A program made the position numbers and the translations under genes. Of a DNA stretch of 35,011 nucleotides, positions 7,283 through 14,599 are shown in pieces (the first letter of the stretch is position 1; each line of letters begins with the position of its first letter). The stretch is from Balneolaceae bacterium (GTDB taxonomy: Bacteria; Bacteroidota; Rhodothermia; Balneolales; Balneolaceae). The stretch is taken from NCBI GenBank assembly GCA_007693395.1, contig REDS01000084.1, positions 1 through 35,011 on the forward strand. Reading direction: 5' to 3'. The notes beneath the pieces were generated by a model that ran no database searches, had not been told where the DNA came from, and was given only the letters and a program-made list of their open reading frames with translations.

Positions 7283-9529
7283 TTACTCATATCTCATAAC
7301 ATTTTTTATGCTATTAATTCTTTCAAGCCTCTTGATGATCTTTTCGAGGTGCTTAAGATCATTAACATAAGCGGTGATAATTCCCTCAAACATACCGCCA
7401 TCACTGTTTACATTAATACTCTTCATATTGGTCTGAAGTGATTTAGACAGAACCTCTGTGATATCGTTCACAAGCCCAACGCGGTCTTCACCGATAACTT
7501 TAATGGCACCCAGAAACTGATTTTCTATATTTCTCGCCCAGGTGATATCAATGATCCTTTCACCGTCTGTTTTTATAAGGTGATGTGCATTCTTACATGT
7601 AGATCGGTGTATTTTAACATCTCCGTTTCTGCTGAGAAAACCAATTACATTATCACCCGGAATAGGATTGCAACAATTCGCGTATGAATATTTTACATGA
7701 TCAAGCTCTCCTTCAACAAGCAGAGCGTTACCATCACCAACGGATCGGGCCGATTTGTAATACTCATCCTGAGGTAAGGCTCCCTGATCTTTTTTAAAAT
7801 CATCATCCTCATCTTTGTCGAGCCGCCCCTTACTTTTTAGCTGCTTTACAACTTTGAAAAGCTCGTTTACCTCAAAAGCACCGGTTCCAATTTCATAGAA
7901 CATCTCTTGGGTATCGTTAAACTTAAAACGTTTGGCTACTTTGGTAAGTTCCTGGTCTGTAATCTCAACTTTACCCCTGGCAGCCCGCTTTTCCCATATC
8001 TCCCGCCCTTCGTTCGATACTTTTCTCTCTTTTTGCTTTGCAAACTGGCGCAGCCTGGCTTTTGCTTTGTGTGTTACAACATCGCTCATCCAGTCGGGAT
8101 TGAGATTCACCTTATTCCCGGTTACAATCTCAACCTGGTCGCCTGACCTTAGCTTCTGCCTGAGCGGAACCATTTTGCCATTCACCTTCGCGGCAATGGC
8201 ACGCTCTCCAATTTCACTGTGTATCTCAAATGCAAAGTCTATGCAGGAAGCACCGTTAGGCAATGTTTTCAGTTCACCGTTTGGAGTAAACACATAAATT
8301 TCGTCCTGATAAAGATTAAGCTGAAAATCTTTTACAAACTCTGTAGCAGCATCGGGCCTTGGTGCATCGAGTACATCGCGCACCCAGTGAACAAATTTAT
8401 CGAGCTGATTATTTCCGCCGCTACTGCCCTCTTTATATTTCCAATGGGCAGCAAGCCCCTGCTCGGCTATATAGTCCATTTTCCGGGTACGAATCTGAAC
8501 TTCCACCTTGCGCCCCTTTTTGGTGATCACCGTTGTGTGCAGGGATTGATAGCCATTGGCTTTAGGTACTGAGATAAAATCCCTGAACCGCTTAGGTATT
8601 GGCGTATACCAGTCGGTAATTACGGAGTACACCCTCCAGCAATCCTCTTTGGTATGAGGATCTTCAAGTATGATGCGGATGGCAAACAGGTCGTATATCT
8701 CCTCAAAAGGCTTTTGCTGCATCTGCATTTTGCGGTAGATGGAGTAGATATGTTTTGGCCGGCCTTTTATTTCGAAGCTAAAGTTTTGATTTGAAAGTTC
8801 ATCCTTTATCGGATTCATGAACTCATCAATAAACTGTTCTCTCGCCTCTTTCTTTTCGCGCAATTTCCGCCCGATAAATTTGTACGAGTTGGGATCAATC
8901 ACCTTAAAACAGAGATCTTCGAGCTCATTTTTGATTCTGAAAAGCCCGAAACGATGTGCAAGCGGAGCGTACAGCTCCATCGTTTCTGTAGCTTTATTGA
9001 GCTGTTTCTGCTTTGGCAAATGCTTTATGGTACGCATGTTATGTACACGGTCGGCAAATTTTATAAGTACCACCCGTATATCTTCCGCCATAGAGAGCAG
9101 AAGCTTCATAAAGGTTTCTGCCTGCTTGGTATCACGATTTTCAAAAACACCTGAAATTTTGGTAAGCCCGTCTATAATATGTTTAACCGCCGGGCCAAAA
9201 AGTTCATCGATCTGCTCAAGGGTTACAGGCGTATCTTCAACTGTATCATGTAAAAGAGCGGCGGCAACAGATACATCATCTATGTTAAACTCCTCAGCCA
9301 TTATCTTGGCTACTTCGAGGGGATGTTCATAATATGGCTCGCCAGATGCGCGGGTTACATCTTCATGAGATTTACAACACAGTTTAAACGCGCGCTGAAT
9401 CAGCTCTTCATCGGTAGAGTCCAGGTGCTCGTGACAAAGCGATATCAGGGAAGCCAGTGAGCTTCGCTGTTTGGCATCCAGATCGTATTGATCAATCCGG
9501 CTGCGGAATTCTGTATCTACTTTTGCCAT
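7283..9529 (-). CDS. Bifunctional-type (p)ppGpp synthetase/hydrolase, RelA/SpoT (Rsh) family
   Basis: A 748-residue cytoplasmic stringent-response enzyme. The N-terminal HD hydrolase appears intact: H69 in YYEHP, H94-D95 in LLHDTVED and D160 in FADRVHNMRT. The synthetase domain has YDLFAIRII, the FISVPKANGYQSLHTTVI strand and EVQIRTRKMDYIAEQGLAAHWKYK (about 240-375). It is followed by a TGS domain (DEIYVFTPNGEL onward, about 412-472), a helical region, the conserved-cysteine segment YANCCNPIPGD and a C-terminal ACT domain (about 670-748). Both activities therefore look possible, as in a SpoT/Rel protein. Downstream spacing to HU (156 bp) and upstream spacing to tsaD (155 bp) suggest a separate transcription unit, though no terminator is seen after tsaD. 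Confidence 0.96.
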   Translation of the reverse strand: MAKVDTEFRSRIDQYDLDAKQRSSLASLISLCHEHLDSTDEELIQRAFKLCCKSHEDVTRASGEPYYEHPLEVAKIMAEEFNIDDVSVAAALLHDTVEDTPVTLEQIDELFGPAVKHIIDGLTKISGVFENRDTKQAETFMKLLLSMAEDIRVVLIKFADRVHNMRTIKHLPKQKQLNKATETMELYAPLAHRFGLFRIKNELEDLCFKVIDPNSYKFIGRKLREKKEAREQFIDEFMNPIKDELSNQNFSFEIKGRPKHIYSIYRKMQMQQKPFEEIYDLFAIRIILEDPHTKEDCWRVYSVITDWYTPIPKRFRDFISVPKANGYQSLHTTVITKKGRKVEVQIRTRKMDYIAEQGLAAHWKYKEGSSGGNNQLDKFVHWVRDVLDAPRPDAATEFVKDFQLNLYQDEIYVFTPNGELKTLPNGASCIDFAFEIHSEIGERAIAAKVNGKMVPLRQKLRSGDQVEIVTGNKVNLNPDWMSDVVTHKAKARLRQFAKQKERKVSNEGREIWEKRAARGKVEITDQELTKVAKRFKFNDTQEMFYEIGTGAFEVNELFKVVKQLKSKGRLDKDEDDDFKKDQGALPQDEYYKSARSVGDGNALLVEGELDHVKYSYANCCNPIPGDNVIGFLSRNGDVKIHRSTCKNAHHLIKTDGERIIDITWARNIENQFLGAIKVIGEDRVGLVNDITEVLSKSLQTNMKSINVNSDGGMFEGIITAYVNDLKHLEKIIKRLERINSIKNVMRYE

Positions 9530-9684
9530 AATCAGTTAGGGTAATAAAATACTCTGTATTTTTTGTAACTCCTTATTCGTCAACGTAGTTCATCTGCATG
9601 AATATTAAAAAAATGCTGCTTTACTGTATTGATTTTTTTCATTTTTTGACCAAAACAATAACCTGAAAATGCTTTTTGCTCAAT

Positions 9685-10677
9685 TTAAACTGCTTCTATT
9701 CTTGCAAACGGTTTGATCTGAAGCGTATCAAAGAAGCCTTCTCGCGCTTTTAACTCCCCTGTTTTAGCAATCATTGCAGCATTATCTGTACAGTATTGAA
9801 CGGATGGAATCATCAAATTGAGATGTAACCTTTTTGCAAGTTCTCCCATTTTGCGGCGCAGCATCGAATTGGCTGATACTCCACCGGCAAGCATCACATG
9901 CTTTACTCCTGTCTGTTTAACAGCGCGTTTTACTTTGGCTGTAAGTACATCGGTTATTGCCGCTGATACACTCGCACAAATATCATCGAGATTTTCTTGC
10001 ACATAACTTTCGCCCATTTCCTTAGCATAGTAAAGAACACTGGTCTTCAACCCTGAAAAACTAAAGTCGAGGCCTTTGTTTATCATCGATCTTGGAAAAT
10101 CATAAAACAAAGCATCACCATTTTGCGACCGCTTATCCACTTGCGGCCCTGACGGATAGGGTAATCCAAGAATTTTTCCAATTTTATCAAATGCTTCTCC
10201 GGCTGCATCATCGCGGGTATCTCCTAAAATTACGTGCGAAAAAATCTTTTCAACATGTACAAGCCTTGTATGCCCGCCGGATACTATCAACGCTACAAAC
10301 GGATAAACTTCATCATGCTCAATAAAATTGGCATACATGTGCGCATCAATGTGGTTTACGCCAATAATTGGCTTCCCTGCAGAAATTGCCAGTCCCTTGG
10401 CAAAACTCAATCCCACCAGCAGCGAGCCCATCAATCCGGGGCCCTGTGTTACGGCAATAGCATCAATCTGCTTCAGTGTGGTCTCTGCTTCCTGCAAAGC
10501 CTGACTCACCGTTTGCCAGATTGTTTTATGGTGTGCTCTCGATGCCAGCTCTGGCACCACACCCCCAAATGTTTCGTGTACAGCCTGAGATGCAATTATA
10601 TTTGACCGGATTTTCCCATCAGACAAAACTGACGCTGCAGTTTCATCGCATGACGTTTCAATTCCTAATATTACCAT
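9685..10677 (-). CDS. tsaD: tRNA N6-adenosine threonylcarbamoyltransferase
   Basis: TsaD transfers the threonylcarbamoyl group to A37 of ANN-decoding tRNAs, acting with TsaB/TsaE, which are not in this window. I place the start at the ATG at 10677 (330 residues). A longer reading frame to 10758 exists, but its extra 27 codons run through the dnaK terminator and carry no family sequence, whereas MVILGIETSCDETAASV is the canonical N-terminus. Metal ligands H109 and H113 lie in NHIDAHMY. Further landmarks are ALIVSGGHTRL, the PSGP loop and LAGGVSANSMLRRK near the C-terminus. The start is preceded at 6 bases by TCACTATCTT, a string found at the same distance before rluD. Confidence 0.96.
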   Translation of the reverse strand: MVILGIETSCDETAASVLSDGKIRSNIIASQAVHETFGGVVPELASRAHHKTIWQTVSQALQEAETTLKQIDAIAVTQGPGLMGSLLVGLSFAKGLAISAGKPIIGVNHIDAHMYANFIEHDEVYPFVALIVSGGHTRLVHVEKIFSHVILGDTRDDAAGEAFDKIGKILGLPYPSGPQVDKRSQNGDALFYDFPRSMINKGLDFSFSGLKTSVLYYAKEMGESYVQENLDDICASVSAAITDVLTAKVKRAVKQTGVKHVMLAGGVSANSMLRRKMGELAKRLHLNLMIPSVQYCTDNAAMIAKTGELKAREGFFDTLQIKPFARIEAV

Positions 10678-10682
10678 AAGCG

Positions 10683-10693
10683 CAAGATAGTGA
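10683..10693 (-). promoter_or_regulatory. Candidate promoter element immediately upstream of tsaD
   Basis: On the - strand TCACTATCTTG contains TATCTTG, close to the TAnnTTTG -7 box, and ends 5 bases before the ATG at 10677. Transcription would begin at or next to the start codon. The 10-mer TCACTATCTT is repeated upstream of rluD (32153-32162) with the same 6-base distance to ATG. Confidence 0.4.
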
Positions 10694-10722
10694 GTCTTTC
10701 CAAGCTTTTTACCCAAAAACAG

Positions 10723-10750
10723 AAAAGCCTCCGCAATTGCGGAGGCTTTT
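10723..10750 (-). terminator. Perfect palindromic intrinsic terminator after dnaK
   Basis: A perfect 28-base palindrome with AAAAGCCTCCGCAA as its left half. The GC-rich stem ends in four T on either strand, giving a bidirectional-looking terminator. It lies 27 bases after the dnaK stop codon on the - strand and before the tsaD promoter. Confidence 0.9.
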
Positions 10751-10777
10751 CCAATCACTCTGAGTTATATGAGTATG

Positions 10778-12703
10778 CTATTTTTTGTCGTCTTCGTCTT
10801 CCACAACTTCGAAATCAGCATCAACTGCATCATCGCTTTCGGCTGATGATGATGTATCACCGGCTCCGGCTTCATCGCCAGCTGCCTGTTGTTCTGCATC
10901 AGCAGCCTGATAAATCTCCTGTGAAGCTGCAGCCCATGCCTGATTCAGCTCTTCAATTGCAGGCTCAATACCATCAACATCTTCGGCCTTGTGCAACTCT
11001 TCGAGCTTGGTAAGAGCTTCTTCAATTTTGGTTTTGTTGCCTTCCGAGATTTTATCCTTGTGCTCATCAAGCTGCTTTCTTGTTGAAAATATGAGAGAAT
11101 CGGCCTTGTTGAGAGTTTCGATCTTCTCACGGATTTTTTTATCCTCTTCAGCATGCTCTTCAGCAGCTTTTTTCATCTTGCTGATCTCTTCATCACTCAA
11201 TCCTGAAGATGATTCAATTCGGATACTCTGCTCTTTTCCGGTGCCTTTATCTTTCGCACTTACATTCAGCACACCGTTTGCATCAATATCGAATTTAACT
11301 TCAATTTGAGGAACGCCTCTTGGTGCCGGCGGAATGCCATCCAGGTGGAAACGGCCAAGCGTTCTGTTGTCTCTCGCCTGTGCGCGCTCACCCTGCAAAA
11401 TGTGGATTTCCACACTGCTCTGGCTATCGGCTGCGGTAGAGAAGGTCTCAACTTTCTGTGTTGGAATTGTTGTATTCCCTTCTATCAGTTTGGTCATTAC
11501 GCCACCAAGGGTTTCAATACCCAGAGTAAGCGGAGTAACATCGAGAAGCACCACATCGTCCACATCTCCGGTCATAACCCCACCCTGAATTGCAGCTCCA
11601 ACAGCTACCACTTCATCGGGGTTTACACCTTTGCTTGGCTCTTTTCCGAAGAACTCTTTTACTACTTCCTGAATTTTCGGAATTCTTGTTGAACCACCAA
11701 CCAGAATCACTTCATCAATATCACTCTTACCCAAACCAGCATCTTTGAGTGCTTTTTCACATGGCGTGATGGTTCTTTTCACAAGATCATCCACAAGCTG
11801 CTCAAATTTTGCACGTGTAATGTCGATATTCAGGTGTTTTGGCCCGCTATCGGTTGCTGTTATAAACGGCAGATTTACGTTGGTTTTCTGTGAGCTTGAG
11901 AGTTCAATCTTTGCTTTTTCCGCGGCATCTTTCAGGCGCTGCATAGCCATTGCATCTTTCCGCAGATCAATACCTTCATCTTTCTTGAATTCATCCGCGA
12001 GGAAGTTGATCAGTCTCTGGTCAAAGTCGTCACCACCAAGGTGAGTATCACCACTGGTTGATTTTACCTCAAAAACACCATCTCCGAGCTCAAGTACAGA
12101 TACATCGAAGGTACCGCCGCCAAGGTCGTACACGATAATGGTCTGCTCTTTATCTTTCTTATCCAGCCCATAAGCAAGCGATGCTGCTGTCGGCTCGTTA
12201 ATGATACGCTTTACCTCAAGGCCTGCAATTTTACCGGCCTCCTGAGTTGCTTTTCGCTGAGCATCATTAAAGTATGCCGGTACAGTAATCACAGCTTCGG
12301 TAACTTTTTCGCCAAGATACTCTTCTGCAGTTTGCTTCATTTTCTGAAGCACCATTGCAGAAATTTCCTGTGGAGCATAGTTACGGTCATCAATTTTTAC
12401 ACGTGCCGTTCCATCATCGGATGATTTTACCACATTATATGAAACCTGGCTTGTCTCCTCTTTTACTTCATTAAACATGCGGCCCATGAACCGTTTGATT
12501 GATGAAATGGTTTTTTCTGGATTGGTGATCGCCTGTCGTTTTGCAGGTGCACCAACAAGCCGTTCTCCATCTTTAGAAAATGCTACCACAGATGGTGTGG
12601 TTCTGCCGCCTTCTGAATTTTGAATGACTACCGGCTCATTTCCCTCCATTACTGCCACGCAGGAGTTTGTTGTACCGAGGTCAATTCCTATTATTTTACC
12701 CAT
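10778..12703 (-). CDS. dnaK: Chaperone DnaK (Hsp70)
   Basis: A 641-residue ATP-dependent Hsp70 chaperone of the cytoplasm. The nucleotide-binding domain has the phosphate-1 loop [16 protein letters not shown] at residues 5-20, [15 protein letters not shown] near 194-208 and [14 protein letters not shown] near 336-349. The linker [15 protein letters not shown] leads into the substrate-binding domain, and the helical lid ends in an acidic tail (VVEDEDDKK). A purine-rich AAAGGAAAC site lies about 5 bases before the ATG. It follows hsp20 by 50 bases with no hairpin between them, so the two probably share a message. grpE, dnaJ and hrcA are not present, and I see no CIRCE element. Confidence 0.98.
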   Translation of the reverse strand: MGKIIGIDLGTTNSCVAVMEGNEPVVIQNSEGGRTTPSVVAFSKDGERLVGAPAKRQAITNPEKTISSIKRFMGRMFNEVKEETSQVSYNVVKSSDDGTARVKIDDRNYAPQEISAMVLQKMKQTAEEYLGEKVTEAVITVPAYFNDAQRKATQEAGKIAGLEVKRIINEPTAASLAYGLDKKDKEQTIIVYDLGGGTFDVSVLELGDGVFEVKSTSGDTHLGGDDFDQRLINFLADEFKKDEGIDLRKDAMAMQRLKDAAEKAKIELSSSQKTNVNLPFITATDSGPKHLNIDITRAKFEQLVDDLVKRTITPCEKALKDAGLGKSDIDEVILVGGSTRIPKIQEVVKEFFGKEPSKGVNPDEVVAVGAAIQGGVMTGDVDDVVLLDVTPLTLGIETLGGVMTKLIEGNTTIPTQKVETFSTAADSQSSVEIHILQGERAQARDNRTLGRFHLDGIPPAPRGVPQIEVKFDIDANGVLNVSAKDKGTGKEQSIRIESSSGLSDEEISKMKKAAEEHAEEDKKIREKIETLNKADSLIFSTRKQLDEHKDKISEGNKTKIEEALTKLEELHKAEDVDGIEPAIEELNQAWAAASQEIYQAADAEQQAAGDEAGAGDTSSSAESDDAVDADFEVVEDEDDKK

Positions 12704-12753
12704 AATTGTTTCCTTTGAACGTTATTTTTGTCGTTGATTATATTCTTTTCGTG

Positions 12754-13185
12754 TTATGAAATGGGGATTGATGTTGCGTTATCATCAACATCACTGCCCT
12801 TTTTCTTTAATGAAATACGAAGCTCTCCACTGCTGAATGTTGCTTTGATTGTTGCCTCATCAGCAAATTGCGGAATGGCAAATGAACGGGAAAATGATCC
12901 GAACTTCCGTTCTGACTTTTTTCTGTTCTCATCATCTTCCAGATAGAGTTCACGCTCACCGCTAACAGTCATCACTCTGTCTTTCAATTCGATCTTAATC
13001 TGTTTTTTCTTCATGCCGGGCAGATCCATAACAATTGAAAATGAGGAGTCACTTTCAATAATATCGCAATCCGGGCTGAAGTGTCCGTTGGCAACATCCG
13101 TTGGTGCCATTTTCTCTACAAATTGCTGGATGTCTTTGCCAAGTTTTGATAATTGTTTTTCGATGTCGATTGTGAAGTTGCTCAT
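12754..13185 (-). CDS. Small heat shock protein, Hsp20/alpha-crystallin family
   Basis: A 143-residue ATP-independent holdase chaperone. The alpha-crystallin domain runs from about residue 40 to 133: SFSIVMDLPGMKKKQIKIELKDRVMTVSGERE at the start and the conserved FSRSFAIPQFADEATIKATFSSGELRISLKKK at the end. The C-terminal IPI is the I-x-I motif that mediates oligomerisation. It precedes dnaK by 50 bases on the same strand, so a stress-induced two-gene unit with dnaK is likely. Upstream, a sigma-54-type -24/-12 sequence lies at 13212-13227. The leader TAACT before ATG has no Shine-Dalgarno match. Confidence 0.95.
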   Translation of the reverse strand: MSNFTIDIEKQLSKLGKDIQQFVEKMAPTDVANGHFSPDCDIIESDSSFSIVMDLPGMKKKQIKIELKDRVMTVSGERELYLEDDENRKKSERKFGSFSRSFAIPQFADEATIKATFSSGELRISLKKKGSDVDDNATSIPIS

Positions 13186-13211
13186 AGTTATTTCGATTTA
13201 TTCCAGAGTAG

Positions 13212-13227
13212 AGCAACCTCAATGCCA
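13212..13227 (-). promoter_or_regulatory. Candidate sigma-54 (-24/-12) promoter for hsp20-dnaK
   Basis: Read on the - strand, TGGCAT-TGAGG-TTGCT matches 15 of 16 positions of TGGCAYRN4TTGCW, including the essential GG and GC dinucleotides at the right spacing. Transcription would start near 13201, about 15 bases before the hsp20 ATG. No better promoter (TAnnTTTG or sigma-70) is visible in the 122-bp gap. Confidence 0.45.
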
Positions 13228-13232
13228 ATAAT

Positions 13233-13251
13233 GTGAAGCTTACCCCTTCAC
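13233..13251. promoter_or_regulatory. GTGAAG/CTTCAC dyad upstream of the hsp20 promoter
   Basis: GTGAAG and CTTCAC form perfect 6-bp arms with a 7-base spacer, ending 6 bases upstream of the sigma-54-like box. Enhancer-binding activators normally bind farther upstream, so this could instead be a repressor site or chance. Confidence 0.3.
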
Positions 13252-13307
13252 TGACGTATTGACATAGATGAAATTAAGAATTGCGGACAGATGCCAGATT
13301 TGCGGAG

Positions 13308-14594
13308 CTATCTGCTAATTTGTTTTAAATGTGCCCAAAAATCGGGATAGGAAATGGCAGTACACTCTGCATCTTCTACCTGAGATACACCCGATGCCCG
13401 GGTGGCAAGCACAGCGGCTGCCATTGCCATTCGATGATCATGCCAGGATGGATAAATAGCCGGTTTTGGCGAGAAATCCGGATCACCGTGAATCAGCATA
13501 CCGTCATCTTTTTCTTCGATGGATGCTCCTGCCTTTTTTAGTATTTCTGCCATTGCGGAAAGCCTGTCAGTCTCTTTATGCCTGAGCTCTTCAGCGCCTG
13601 TTATTTTTGAAGTACCATCAGCAAAGCACATGGCCACCATTAAAACGGGAAGTTCATCTATACAGTTTGGTACAAGTACCGGATCAAGATCAATAGCTTT
13701 CAGTTCTGCCGGTGAAATCATGAGATCCGCTGCCGGCTCCTTCCCTTCTGAGCGGGGATTCACTACCAAAATGTTTGCCCCCATCTGATTGAGTACTTCT
13801 AATGCGGCAATCCTGCTGGGGTTCATCCCTGTATTTTCGAGTTGAATTTCGGCATCCTGATGAATACTGCCTGCAACAAGCCAGAATGCTGCGGCCGAAA
13901 AATCGCCGGGTATGGTATAGTTCTGTGCGGGGAGTATATCTGCTTTACTGCTTCTTATGATTTTTCCTGTGCCATAAGGCTCCGTATTCAATTCCAAAAG
14001 CCGCTCTGTGTGATCACGGCTCAACACGTGTTCCACAACTTCGGTAGGTTCATCACCAAACAAACCTGTTAGCAATACAGCAGATTTCAGTTGAGCGCTT
14101 GCAATTGGCAACGGGTAGCGCATACCCCGAATACCCCGGTGCGCGCCAATCTGAAGCGGAGCATAGGTCCCGTCTCTGCCATTTATTTTGCAACCCATCT
14201 CTGTTAGCGGTGTTATGATACGCTTCATGGTTCTGGCAGAGAGTGAATCATCCCCAATCATGTTGCATTCAATACCTGCCCCGGCAACAATGCCCGCCAA
14301 AAGACGCATGGTTGTTCCGGAGTTTCCGCAATCGAGAGGTTCATCAGGTTTTTTAAATCCCTCCCTGCCGGCACCTTGTATAGTAACCTCCATACCCTGC
14401 TGTTGAATTTCAACACCAAGCTGTCTCAGGCAAGCCAGTGTGCTTTGCGGATCTGCAGCCTCAGAGTAATTTTTGATCACACTTTTCTCGTTTGAAATGG
14501 CAGCAAAAAGAGCTGATCTGTGTGAAATAGATTTATCTGGCGGGGATACCAGTTTACCTTTCAGGGTTTTAACCGGTGCTACTTTTTCTGTCAT
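13308..14594 (-). CDS. aroA: 3-phosphoshikimate 1-carboxyvinyltransferase (EPSP synthase)
   Basis: Sixth step of the shikimate pathway, joining shikimate 3-phosphate and phosphoenolpyruvate in the cytoplasm; 428 residues, standard length. The N-terminal substrate-binding motif SPPDKSISHRS holds K21, S22 and R26. GNSGTTMRLLAG (residues 90-101) is the PEP-contacting loop in its Bacillus-like form. IDELP and EELRHKETDR carry the catalytic acidic residues, and HDHRMAMAAAVLA lies near the C-terminus. The start is 5 bases after the stop of the TPR gene, so it is probably translated from a message that begins upstream of that gene. No other shikimate gene is nearby. Confidence 0.97.
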   Translation of the reverse strand: MTEKVAPVKTLKGKLVSPPDKSISHRSALFAAISNEKSVIKNYSEAADPQSTLACLRQLGVEIQQQGMEVTIQGAGREGFKKPDEPLDCGNSGTTMRLLAGIVAGAGIECNMIGDDSLSARTMKRIITPLTEMGCKINGRDGTYAPLQIGAHRGIRGMRYPLPIASAQLKSAVLLTGLFGDEPTEVVEHVLSRDHTERLLELNTEPYGTGKIIRSSKADILPAQNYTIPGDFSAAAFWLVAGSIHQDAEIQLENTGMNPSRIAALEVLNQMGANILVVNPRSEGKEPAADLMISPAELKAIDLDPVLVPNCIDELPVLMVAMCFADGTSKITGAEELRHKETDRLSAMAEILKKAGASIEEKDDGMLIHGDPDFSPKPAIYPSWHDHRMAMAAAVLATRASGVSQVEDAECTAISYPDFWAHLKQISR

Positions 14595-14599
14595 CAGTA

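Noticed and set aside
8817-9332. 171-codon + strand frame inside the RelA/SpoT gene
   Set aside because: Low-complexity Ser-rich shadow of the strongly conserved opposite-strand gene.
10678-10758. 27-codon N-terminal extension of tsaD
   Set aside because: It reads through the dnaK terminator palindrome and lacks TsaD sequence; the ATG at 10677 gives the canonical family N-terminus.
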